From a candidate division BRC1 bacterium ADurb.Bin183 (GTDB lineage: Bacteria; Sumerlaeota; Sumerlaeia; MWCT01), in contig MWCT01000013.1 of the NCBI GenBank assembly GCA_002070185.1, positions 1 to 64,000 of the forward strand: a DNA stretch of 64,000 nt. The letters run 5' to 3'. This document shows positions 18,003 through 26,574 of the stretch, in pieces (within the stretch, counting starts at the first letter, position 1; every line of letters starts with the position of its first letter). A model generated the notes under the pieces. The model searched no databases and was not told where the DNA came from. It saw only the letters and a program-made list of their open reading frames with translations. A program made the translations under genes and the position numbers.

Positions 18003-19567
18003 TATGCGTTTGCAATCCTGGAATGTTCGTCAGGGTCTTCCCAATCTTTGTCTGGGACATCCAGTTCGCGGCGAAGTTCGCGCATGTCTCTGGGTTTGAC
18101 GGTAAGTTTGATGTAGGAGGCGCAGATACCATAGATGAGCCATGTGAGCAGGGCGGATGAGCCGATGGAGATTGAATTGATAAAACCGAAAATATAGGGC
18201 GTCAGAAACAGGGAGATTAGGGCGGCGTTGATTCCTCGATAGTAGGATATTTTAGGCTGTTGCCGCCATCCCTGATAAAGCAGGGCAAAAAGGAACCCTG
18301 AAAAGGCAAGCAGGGAGAATAAACCGACAAGACCCGATTCATGAGCCACCTGTAAATACCAGCTATAAGGATGGGGGCGGGACTCCAATCTTTGTCCGGG
18401 GCGCACCGTGCGATAGATGTTTCCAAACTGCTTCCATCCGTAGCCGGTGCCAAAAACGGGATGCCGAAGGACAATCTCGCCAATGACCGCCCATCGCTCC
18501 AACCGCATGGACGTTTTTGTTCCGGTAACTGAATAGGAATCGGCGCGGGCTATTTCTCCATAATACTGCCTGACAAGTTTGGGTGTGAGGAGAGCAAAGA
18601 ATCCCAAGATTATAAGAACGGTGAAGATGTATTTTCGGCGGGTCATGAAGACAACGATGAGCAAACAGATAAAGGCTGTGATTAATCCGCTTCTGGAGAG
18701 CGTAAACAAAAGGGCGGCAAATGTGAGGACGGCTGTGGCGGCAACCCAGCGTCTGGGAATGCGCCGCACGGTTATAAAATATTGCAGCATCACAATCTGA
18801 AGCCCCGCTGCAAGGAAAAATGCTGTCTTGTAATAATGGTCAAAAGGGAACTGGACATGATAAAGCGGGTTTAATGTGCCGGGGGCGAATAACCGCACCG
18901 CCTCTTTTCGAACGAGCCAGTTCTGGACGGCATAGCTTCCCATCGGATAGGCAATGCCCTGCGCCAGCACGGTCAATGAAACGCAGATGACGGCAGTGTA
19001 TGCGGCAAGAACTAACAACTTGAATTTTTCGAAAGAGCGGAAATTATCCGAGAGGCACAAGTAAATTAGGAGATATGCCACAAACCCTTTGCGCACCTGC
19101 GTGAAACTGTCATCAGGGAAGAAAGAGAGAAAACAGGAAAGCAGGACGGCTGCGCCATAAACCGCCAGCCCCATATCAAAAGCGCGTTTGATTTTTGTTC
19201 GAGCGATATCGGGTCTAAAAGGATATTCCCGATTGATGATAAACAGCACAAAAAAAGTCAAGACCCCCACTTCCCAAAAAAAGATGCGCATGATTTCATC
19301 AAAGGGGCGTTTGCCGGCAACTTTGGCAAGGATAATTGAGATGATGAGGAAAATGAGATAATGGCGCAGAGTTTTTTCCCATTGGCGTCCGGTGCTTTGG
19401 AGGAGGATGCGGATAAACCAAGCAAGGAGCGGAACAACCTGCGCAATATAATAAACCGTCCGAACATCGCTTTCGAAGGCGACGGCAAAAAACAAAAATC
19501 CCACACCCGCCATGGCAAGGACGTCGCAAACCCGATAAAGGGCGTTTCGTTTAGATATTGATACCAC
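18002..19567 (-). CDS. O-antigen ligase-like membrane protein
   Basis: A 521-residue protein with ten or more hydrophobic segments and a large periplasmic loop, the Wzy_C/WaaL layout. RLERWAVIGEIVLRHPVFGTG followed by GYGWKQFGN and, after a loop, HPYSWYLQVAHESGLVGL matches the conserved region of O-antigen ligases and polymerases, where the histidine helps transfer glycan from undecaprenyl diphosphate. The longest frame begins with GTG and no ribosome site; a later internal ATG is possible. It is coupled to mutS2 downstream. No other glycan-assembly genes are near, so its acceptor is unknown. Confidence 0.8.
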   Translation of the reverse strand: MVSISKRNALYRVCDVLAMAGVGFLFFAVAFESDVRTVYYIAQVVPLLAWFIRILLQSTGRQWEKTLRHYLIFLIISIILAKVAGKRPFDEIMRIFFWEVGVLTFFVLFIINREYPFRPDIARTKIKRAFDMGLAVYGAAVLLSCFLSFFPDDSFTQVRKGFVAYLLIYLCLSDNFRSFEKFKLLVLAAYTAVICVSLTVLAQGIAYPMGSYAVQNWLVRKEAVRLFAPGTLNPLYHVQFPFDHYYKTAFFLAAGLQIVMLQYFITVRRIPRRWVAATAVLTFAALLFTLSRSGLITAFICLLIVVFMTRRKYIFTVLIILGFFALLTPKLVRQYYGEIARADSYSVTGTKTSMRLERWAVIGEIVLRHPVFGTGYGWKQFGNIYRTVRPGQRLESRPHPYSWYLQVAHESGLVGLFSLLAFSGFLFALLYQGWRQQPKISYYRGINAALISLFLTPYIFGFINSISIGSSALLTWLIYGICASYIKLTVKPRDMRELRRELDVPDKDWEDPDEHSRIANA

Positions 19568-19639
19568 AGGAAAAAGTTTTTATATCGCCTAAAATAATCT
19601 TAAACAATTTTTAAAAAGACATGGACGTTTGCGGGCGGG

Positions 19640-19660
19640 TTGTCAATTATCAATTATCTG
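19640..19660. repeat. Seven-base periodic repeat
   Basis: Three tandem heptamers, TTGTCAA, TTATCAA and TTATCTG, follow each other without a gap. They lie between the O-antigen-ligase-like gene and the peroxiredoxin gene. Similar period-7 blocks occur near 29.1, 39.2 and 42.3-42.4 kb. Confidence 0.4.
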
Positions 19661-19674
19661 CCCTGCGGCAGGGT

Positions 19675-20160
19675 TTATTTTTTCATCTCCTTTATGATTT
19701 GCAAGACTGATTCGCAGTGACCGGGGACTTCCGGCTGGTTGATGATTTTAATAATTCGGCTTTGTTCATCAATGATAAATGTTGTGCGTTCGATGCCCCA
19801 AACCTTGACTCCCTCCACATCGCGAGGACGGAAAACGCCGTATTTGCGCGTAATCTTCATATCAGTATCGCAAAGGAGCAAGAAAGGGATGCGGTATTTG
19901 GCGATAAATTTATTAATAGAATCGAGCGATTCAACACCAACACCCACAACCCGAGCGCCGATGGCGATAAACTCCTGGTGATGGTCGCGAAATTCGCAAA
20001 CGAGTTTTATTCCATCAGGAGCGGTATTTTTCGCGTAAAAGAAAAGAACAAGCGGTTTTCCAGTGAAATAGTTCAGGGAAAGCTCGTCTCCGTTGCTGGC
20101 GGCAAGAATAAAATCTGGCGCCGGCTCGCCTTCTTTAATCGGCGCAATTGCTTCGGCCAT
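19675..20160 (-). CDS. Bcp/PrxQ-type peroxiredoxin lacking the peroxidatic Cys
   Basis: A 161-residue thioredoxin-fold protein of the Bcp/PrxQ group (EGEPAPDFILAASNGDELSL, then LVLFFYAKNTAPDGIKLVCEFRD). In Bcp proteins this segment reads TPGCT....C, the first Cys being the peroxidatic one. Here the aligned residue is Gly50 (codon GGA) and only the resolving-type Cys55 remains. Either the protein is not a peroxidase, or Cys55 has taken over. The rest of the fold is intact, including the RTTFIIDEQSRIIKII strand. It has an AGAGGTG site and ends with a TAA. It diverges from the large repeat protein gene. Confidence 0.85.
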   Translation of the reverse strand: MAEAIAPIKEGEPAPDFILAASNGDELSLNYFTGKPLVLFFYAKNTAPDGIKLVCEFRDHHQEFIAIGARVVGVGVESLDSINKFIAKYRIPFLLLCDTDMKITRKYGVFRPRDVEGVKVWGIERTTFIIDEQSRIIKIINQPEVPGHCESVLQIIKEMKK

Positions 20161-20303
20161 AATAAAAACACCTCTTTATTATGTTCCAATATATTCCATA
20201 TAAATCTCAATGATGCAAATCAAGGAAAATATCGTTTTTTTATTGCAATGGTCTCTTTTCAGAGCTAATAAGCCCATGTTATGACTTGATGAAAGGCTCT
20301 GGC

Positions 20304-23300
20304 ATGAAAAAATCCATCTATCTTTATGCGGCGGCGATTCTGCTGGTTGCGGTTTTTTCCTGGTTTGTGAACATGCATGGGAACAAAAAACACGTACCGA
20401 AAAAAAATTTAACTCCTTCACCAAAAGTCCAAATATCCGAGACGCCAAAACCTTCGCCCGCAGCGGCGATCCCCGCGCCTGCTAAGCAAAAAACTTCTTC
20501 CCCCTCCGTGAAATATGGGCAAATTTCGGTCAAGGCAACGGCGCAAAACGGCGCGCCCATAAGCAATGCCTTAATCGAAATTTATTCCGATACGAAACTG
20601 TTTTTGCCTATTGCCGCCTCCCCTCTTGAGACTTGTTTGACAGACGCCGATGGAACGGCTGAAATCGGGAGCGTTTTAAACGGCTCTTTCATTCTGAGGA
20701 CGAGCACCTTAACTTTTGCCGATGACCTGCGTCGGATTGAAGTCAACATCGGACGTCCGCAGAAAAAGGTTTCCATAAGGCTGAAACCGGAGGTTCAGAT
20801 ATCCGGCAGCGTCAAGAAAGAAAACGGCGAACCGATTGCGGGAGCAAGCATCGGACCGCTGAGCGAGGAAAAAAGCGGCGAAGAGCGCGGGATAAACTTT
20901 TCGCGTTTTGTTCAAACCGATTCAAATGGGCGGTTTATTTTTAATGGGCTTGCGCCTGGGGTGTTCGTTCTTAATGTTGTTATCCCGAATTTTCAACCGG
21001 TTTCAAGAACGGATATTGATGCGCCTTCTGATAATATTGATTTCACGCTCAAAGGCGGCGGCGCAACGGTTCAGGGAATGGTCGTTGGCTCGCGGGACGA
21101 AAAACCTCAAAGCGGAGCGGGCGTCTTGATGTCCGGCGATTGGCTGAATTTATATACGGAATCAGACGCCAACGGCTTATTCACGTTCAGAAATATCCCG
21201 GCGGGGAGGTTTTCTCTGGAGCCTATTTTGCAGGATAGAAAGGCGGGGAAATTTGATTCATTTGAGTGCGACGGTTCATTGCCGGTGGAAAATATCATCC
21301 TCAAAATTAATCAGGGTATCTCGCTGAGCGGAAAAGCGGTTTATTATAGCAACGGAGTTCCCATCTCCGGCATCCTGTTAAGCGCCAAGCATCAGGATGG
21401 CGCCAGCACAACCACCACTAATGAGAGCGGGCAGTTCTTTTTTGAGCCGCTCATTCCCGCGCCGATGGCGGAGATTACTATTATTTCTCCGGAATATGTT
21501 ATCTTTGACCAAATGAAAATAAATGAAAAGGTTTTCACGATTGAAGAATATATGCCGGATTCTGATATTAGCGATATTTCCTTACAGGTCAATAAGCGGT
21601 GGACAATAGCGGGCAAAGTAGAAAACGTTGCTCCTGAGCAGACTTCGAATTATACGGTGTTTATCAAATCGAGGGACAAAAATGATGAGGTGTATGCAAC
21701 CATAAATCCAGACGGTTCTTTTAGTGGTTCTTTTATCGGCGATTTCAATTGTCAGGCGGGGCTGTATACAAAGAGCATGAACCTTGCGAGCGAGATTGTG
21801 GAGTTCTCTTTGGAGCTGGGCAAACCCGAGCCTTTCATCATTCTCACGCCCGCCCAGCCGCAGGTTATCAAGGGGCATGTGCTGGATCACACAGGCGCCC
21901 GCCTTGCCGGATGCGAGATTCTTGCCAAAGGCGCAATCAGCAATCTTTTCACAAAATCGGACACCAATGGGGAATTTCGTTTGGAAACGTTAGAAAAAAT
22001 TCTTCAGATTACCGCGTCCTCTTTGCAATACACACAAAAAATCGAAAAAGTTGTTGATATACCTTTCAATGAAGAACTGGTCTTCCAGTTCTGGATGGGA
22101 AAGATTCTTGCTGGGATTGTTACAACATCGGATGAAAAGCCTGTTGCTACCGCTTCAATCAAATATGAATGGGTGGACAATCAGTCCGGTGTTCATAAAA
22201 CAAACCAGACTTATTCGGATATAAAAGGACGTTTTCGAATTACGGATATTAATAATGATTTAGCGGAGCGAATCTATTGTCAACCGCAGAGCGCGGTAGG
22301 AACCGATAGCGCCGCTCTGGGAGAGGTTCAAATTGATGATGTGCCACTGCCCGATGAAAATTTCAAAATCATACTCCCCAACACAAGCGCGTTGCGCCTT
22401 CGCGTTTTTGATGAGAATAACAGCCCCTTTTCTGGCGGTTTAAATATCCAGTTTTTTCAAAAAAAAGCCGATACAGGCGGTTTTGTTTACTTCTCAAATT
22501 TTGAATCCATTGCTAAAGAAGGCGAATGCTCGATTTCATCGCTTACGCCCGGCACTTATCAAATCAGTGTTAAAACACGCGATGAGCGCGCCGGTTTTTT
22601 AAATGCGTTTGATTTCAAAGAGGACGGAGACGAGGCGGTTATTCGACTGCGTCCGCCGACTTTTTTAAAAGGTTATGTTTTAGAAAAGGGCACAAATATA
22701 CCGGTTGCAGATGCCGCGGTCGCTTTATCCAATGCATCGGAGAGCAGCGCAACGAACCTCAAACAAACTGTTAATACTAATCAAGGGGGCGAGTTTGAAA
22801 TTCTATGCCTTGATTCTGACCGTCTTAATCTTTTTGTTTCTCGTTCCGGTTATCAAACGTTTTCTCAAATCATTCATATCAATAATGGCGCGCTTGATGT
22901 TGATATCCCGATGACGGTTTATCTTGCCAAAGCCACCGCATCCTTATCTGGCGCGGTGATAAATACGGAAGGAAAACCGGAATCTGGGGTTTCTGTTCAT
23001 GCCAGACAAATCAACGTCTTTGAGGAGTCGCAGGCTCAATCGCACAGCGCGGAAACAACGGATGAAACGGGGAAGTTTATGTTCGCCGACGTTGCCGACG
23101 GGGATTATCTTGTGACTGCAGAAAAAGAGTCGCTTTCCGCTGCGGAGGCAGTAACCATAAAAGAACAACAAAGCATGAGCGTTGTTCTAACCCTGAAAAA
23201 GAAAGTGAAAGTTTATGGCGCTCTGAAAACCGAGCAATCCGCTTTGTTTCAGCAACCGCTTATTTTGGTTAATAAGTTGACTGGGAATAGTTACATAACA

Positions 23301-23438
23301 CAATTTACAAAAGGCGGGCAGTTTGAATTTGCCGTTCCGTCAGGCGTTTATAAAATCCGCATCGGAGAATCTGAACTTTCCGGCGAGGTTGATATAAGCG
23401 ATAATGTCGAGTCTTACGAACTGGATTTAGAATTTTAA
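20304..23438 (+). CDS. Membrane-anchored array of carboxypeptidase-regulatory-like domains
   Basis: About 1,045 residues from the ATG at 20304, which follows AAAGG; the longer frame from TTG at 20286 adds six residues. One N-terminal hydrophobic helix (YAAAILLVAVFSWFV) is followed by a Pro/Lys-rich linker to about residue 75. The rest is a chain of about ten beta-sandwich repeats of the CarboxypepD_reg kind, each with a G-x-V-x-D/N-x-x-G-x-P-[IV] start and a T-D-x-x-G-x-F-x-x-x-x-L/I turn (for example TDSNGRFIFNGLAPG and SDTNGEFRLETLE). Such arrays are extracellular or periplasmic spacers or binding surfaces. No enzyme domain is visible. Its end nearly touches the sugar permease gene on the other strand. 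Confidence 0.7.
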   Translation: MKKSIYLYAAAILLVAVFSWFVNMHGNKKHVPKKNLTPSPKVQISETPKPSPAAAIPAPAKQKTSSPSVKYGQISVKATAQNGAPISNALIEIYSDTKLFLPIAASPLETCLTDADGTAEIGSVLNGSFILRTSTLTFADDLRRIEVNIGRPQKKVSIRLKPEVQISGSVKKENGEPIAGASIGPLSEEKSGEERGINFSRFVQTDSNGRFIFNGLAPGVFVLNVVIPNFQPVSRTDIDAPSDNIDFTLKGGGATVQGMVVGSRDEKPQSGAGVLMSGDWLNLYTESDANGLFTFRNIPAGRFSLEPILQDRKAGKFDSFECDGSLPVENIILKINQGISLSGKAVYYSNGVPISGILLSAKHQDGASTTTTNESGQFFFEPLIPAPMAEITIISPEYVIFDQMKINEKVFTIEEYMPDSDISDISLQVNKRWTIAGKVENVAPEQTSNYTVFIKSRDKNDEVYATINPDGSFSGSFIGDFNCQAGLYTKSMNLASEIVEFSLELGKPEPFIILTPAQPQVIKGHVLDHTGARLAGCEILAKGAISNLFTKSDTNGEFRLETLEKILQITASSLQYTQKIEKVVDIPFNEELVFQFWMGKILAGIVTTSDEKPVATASIKYEWVDNQSGVHKTNQTYSDIKGRFRITDINNDLAERIYCQPQSAVGTDSAALGEVQIDDVPLPDENFKIILPNTSALRLRVFDENNSPFSGGLNIQFFQKKADTGGFVYFSNFESIAKEGECSISSLTPGTYQISVKTRDERAGFLNAFDFKEDGDEAVIRLRPPTFLKGYVLEKGTNIPVADAAVALSNASESSATNLKQTVNTNQGGEFEILCLDSDRLNLFVSRSGYQTFSQIIHINNGALDVDIPMTVYLAKATASLSGAVINTEGKPESGVSVHARQINVFEESQAQSHSAETTDETGKFMFADVADGDYLVTAEKESLSAAEAVTIKEQQSMSVVLTLKKKVKVYGALKTEQSALFQQPLILVNKLTGNSYITQFTKGGQFEFAVPSGVYKIRIGESELSGEVDISDNVESYELDLEF

Positions 23439-23440
23439 TC

Positions 23441-24262
23441 CTACCCTTTCATTCCAGAAACGACAAGGCTCTGGGTGAAATATCGCTGGCAGAAGACATA
23501 GATAACAAGGACGGGCAAGAGGATAATTAGCGAGGCTGCCATAAGGTAGTGATAATCGGTCTGATAAACGCCCTGAAAGATTTGCAACCCGAGGGCGAGG
23601 GTCTTTTTATCCGCCGAACGCAGATAAACCAGCGGTCCCCAGAAATCATTCCACGTCCAGATAAAATTGAAAATGACCACCGTTGCCAGAACCGGCTTGC
23701 ATAATGGGAGCATAATCTGATAGTAGATGCGGAATGAACTGCATCCGTCTATGCGGGCGGCTTCGTCCATTTCTTTGGGGATAGTTTTGAAAAACTGTCG
23801 CAATAGAAAAATGAAAAAAGGGCTGCCGAAAAATGCCGGCACAATCAAAGGGTAAAAGGTATCAATCCATCCCAGCCCTCTAAAAAGGATAAAGCGGGGG
23901 ATTTCCGTCACCATCGCCGGAAGCATCATGCTGCTGAGAAGGATCATGAACAGCGTTTCGCGTCCGGGGAATTTCAGGCGCGCAAATCCAAACGCCACCA
24001 GCGAACAGGAGACTAGCTGCCCCATTATGCAAAAGACGGTTATGATTAACGTGTTTTTCAAAAGCCGGGCAAAATCCATGAACGCGAGGGCTTCTTTGAA
24101 ATTTGAGAGCCTGATGGGATTGGGCACCCAGACCAGCGGGACTTTTTGCACCTGCGCATATTCCATAAGCGATGTGCGCATCATCCACAAAAAGGGCATG
24201 GCAAAAAATAACGCGCCTGCCGCAAAGAAGATAAAGGCAAGATATTTGCCGAAGTTTTTCAT
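23441..24262 (-). CDS. MalG-type sugar ABC permease
   Basis: A 273-residue inner-membrane permease with six predicted helices, of the carbohydrate uptake 1 (MalG/UgpE) type. The EAA loop that contacts the ATPase is seen as DEAARIDGCSSFRIYYQIMLPL, and the N-terminus has the family pattern of one helix, a large loop (VWVPNPIRLSNFKEAL) and the core domain. It follows the fused binding-protein/permease gene by six bases, so the two form one importer. No ATPase gene is present in the window; such importers often share one MsmK/UgpC-like ATPase encoded elsewhere. Confidence 0.92.
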   Translation of the reverse strand: MKNFGKYLAFIFFAAGALFFAMPFLWMMRTSLMEYAQVQKVPLVWVPNPIRLSNFKEALAFMDFARLLKNTLIITVFCIMGQLVSCSLVAFGFARLKFPGRETLFMILLSSMMLPAMVTEIPRFILFRGLGWIDTFYPLIVPAFFGSPFFIFLLRQFFKTIPKEMDEAARIDGCSSFRIYYQIMLPLCKPVLATVVIFNFIWTWNDFWGPLVYLRSADKKTLALGLQIFQGVYQTDYHYLMAASLIILLPVLVIYVFCQRYFTQSLVVSGMKG

Positions 24263-24268
24263 CGCCGC

Positions 24269-26542
24269 CTACACTTGTTCATAATGCACCCATCGCCGGG
24301 ACATGCGATAATTCCAAAACGTTATCGCCATGATAATCATAAAAAGAATCCAAGCCATCGCGGAAGCCTTGCCCATCGTCAGATAGCGAAAACCGGTCTG
24401 ATATAAATAAAGGACATAGACCATTGTGGCATTGGCGGGTCCTCCCGGCTCGATAGATGCCGCCGTGTTGCTGGTCATGACAAAGACATTTGTGAACACC
24501 TGAAACGAGCCGATGATTGCCATTATCAGGTTGAAGAAAATCGAGGGGCTGAGCATTGGCATGGTCACATGATAAAAACGATGGAATCGGTTGGCGCCGT
24601 CAATTGCCGCCGCTTCATAGAGTTGCTCTGGGATATTTTGCAACCCCGCCAAGTAAATGAGCATGGGACCGCCGAGCGCGCCCCAGACGCTCATGATAAT
24701 AATCGCCGGCATCGCCCATGTTGGTGAGGTGAGCCAGTCAGGACCTTTTATGCCCCAAAACGCCAAAAAGGAATTGAGGAGCCCCTGTTCCGGATTGAAT
24801 ATCCAGCGCCACATGAGGCTGATGGCAACGCCGGAGGCAAGAGCCGGCAGATAATACACAGCGCGGAAAAAATTGCATCCGCGGATTTTTAGATTGAGCA
24901 TCAGGGCAAGGAGGAGCGAAAAAAAGAGGCTCAAGGGAACGGTGAAGGCGCTGTAGTAAAGGGTGTTCCATAGCGAACGCAGAAAAAGGGGATCCGAAAA
25001 AAGTTGGCTCAGATTTCGCAGCCCTGTCCATTTGGGAGGCGATAAAAGGTCGTAATTGCAGAAGCTCAAATATAACGAGGCGAGCATGGGTCCGAGGGCA
25101 AAGAGGATGAAGCCCAACAGCCATGGGGAAATGAAGAGATAGCCCTCCCAGTATTGACGGTTGGCGCGGGCAAAGAATATCAGGACAAGCAATCCAATTC
25201 CGATAAGGATGACCATGAAATACAAAAGGAAAGAGGTGGGGTTGGCATTGGCGTTAATTTCCTCAAAAATTTTCTTTTCAGCGCGAAAACGTTCCAGAAA
25301 CTGATTCCCCTCGCGTTCGATAGTTTGTAGAACAATAGCAGGGGTGAGGGTTCCTTTGCTGGCTTTCATCTTTTCGAGGTTGGGCCACCAAATGCGCGAT
25401 GAAAATTCGACATTCCATTCGGTAATCGGGACTACGATTCCAGAATACTCAACGGCATCGAGGAAGACTTTAGCGTTTTCTGGCGGCGGGGAGAGGAAAT
25501 AATCCTTACTGTTTGCAAGCTCCTCCAAAGCGGGGATGCAGTTTTTTTGAATGCCCAGCAGCTTTTGACCTTCTGAAGAGCAATAAAATTGGACAAATTT
25601 CCAAGCCTCTTCCTTGTGTCGAGAACCGCTGGCGATGCAGTTGCCGCCAACCGCCATATAGCAAAAACGAATTTTGCCTTTGGGAACTGGCGCGATATCC
25701 CACTGATAATCTTTCATAGTTTTGGAAATCTGAGGCAGTTGCCATGTCCTGCCTATGAACATGGCAAGCTTGCCGTTGGCGAACATCTGCATATCATTGG
25801 TGTCCATTGACTGCGCGGCTGTGGGCGCTTCGTTTCCGCTTAATGAATTGATGAACGCCAAAGATTGGCGGACTTCGGGATTATCTGCCACGCAGCGCAT
25901 GCCGTCTTCGCTGATAACGCGTCCTTTATTAGAACCGATGACAAGCAGCCAGTCGGGCGAAAGCGTGCCAAATGTTTCCACTCGTCCGCTTTGATTGCGG
26001 ATGGTCAATTTGCCCGCATATTTTTTATAATCAGTCCACGTCCATGATTCATCGGGATAGGGGACGCTACTGCGATCGAAAAGTGTTTTGTTGTAGAACA
26101 GGGCATCTGTGGAAAAATGGATGGGGAAGGCATATAATTTCTTTTCCACATTGAGGAGCGAGACGGTCTGCGGGATGAAAATAGACATATCCACATTATC
26201 GTTCTTGATGAATTCATCAAGAGGATAAAGGACTTTTTTTTCAACGAGCGGGGGGATGAATTCGTTGGTGATATACATGACATCGGGCGGCGCGCCCGAG
26301 GCGGCATCGGTCAGGAAAATACGGGCGGCGTTGGTGGTTGCTTCGAGCTGGACTTTGATATTCGGGTGGCGCGCTTCAAAAGCGGCGATGATTTTTTTTA
26401 CAAGGGCGATCTGTTCGTAGGAAGTTTCCCATGTGAGGTAGCGAATTTTAACGGGCGCAGCCGTTGATTGATACGCTGGCAAGAACGCCAGTATGGAAAA
26501 AAGAAAAATCCGCAAGGCATGTTTCAAATTATCAAGGCGCAT
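24269..26542 (-). CDS. Fused sugar-binding protein and MalF-type permease
   Basis: About 757 residues from ATG 26542 (a TTG at 26578 that overlaps the TPR gene stop is the alternative). After a signal sequence (IFLFSILAFLPAYQSTA) residues about 30-420 form a family 1 extracellular solute-binding protein (IRYLTWETSYEQIALVKKII, GKLAMFIGRTWQLPQI). A membrane helix at about 435-455 leads to a complete MalF-like permease (about 465-757) with the EAA loop EAAAIDGANRFHRFYHVTMP. The frame is continuous with no stop, so this is a true fusion, not an overlap. The fused receptor would be tethered at the channel entrance. Substrate is probably a sugar or sugar derivative. Confidence 0.88.
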   Translation of the reverse strand: MRLDNLKHALRIFLFSILAFLPAYQSTAAPVKIRYLTWETSYEQIALVKKIIAAFEARHPNIKVQLEATTNAARIFLTDAASGAPPDVMYITNEFIPPLVEKKVLYPLDEFIKNDNVDMSIFIPQTVSLLNVEKKLYAFPIHFSTDALFYNKTLFDRSSVPYPDESWTWTDYKKYAGKLTIRNQSGRVETFGTLSPDWLLVIGSNKGRVISEDGMRCVADNPEVRQSLAFINSLSGNEAPTAAQSMDTNDMQMFANGKLAMFIGRTWQLPQISKTMKDYQWDIAPVPKGKIRFCYMAVGGNCIASGSRHKEEAWKFVQFYCSSEGQKLLGIQKNCIPALEELANSKDYFLSPPPENAKVFLDAVEYSGIVVPITEWNVEFSSRIWWPNLEKMKASKGTLTPAIVLQTIEREGNQFLERFRAEKKIFEEINANANPTSFLLYFMVILIGIGLLVLIFFARANRQYWEGYLFISPWLLGFILFALGPMLASLYLSFCNYDLLSPPKWTGLRNLSQLFSDPLFLRSLWNTLYYSAFTVPLSLFFSLLLALMLNLKIRGCNFFRAVYYLPALASGVAISLMWRWIFNPEQGLLNSFLAFWGIKGPDWLTSPTWAMPAIIIMSVWGALGGPMLIYLAGLQNIPEQLYEAAAIDGANRFHRFYHVTMPMLSPSIFFNLIMAIIGSFQVFTNVFVMTSNTAASIEPGGPANATMVYVLYLYQTGFRYLTMGKASAMAWILFMIIMAITFWNYRMSRRWVHYEQV

Positions 26543-26574
26543 ATAGGATTTGTAACGATTGAAACAAATGAATC

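Noticed and set aside
19661..19673. CCCTGCGGCAGGG hairpin followed by a T-rich stretch
   Set aside because: The T-run is on the plus strand, where no gene ends; both neighbours are on the minus strand.
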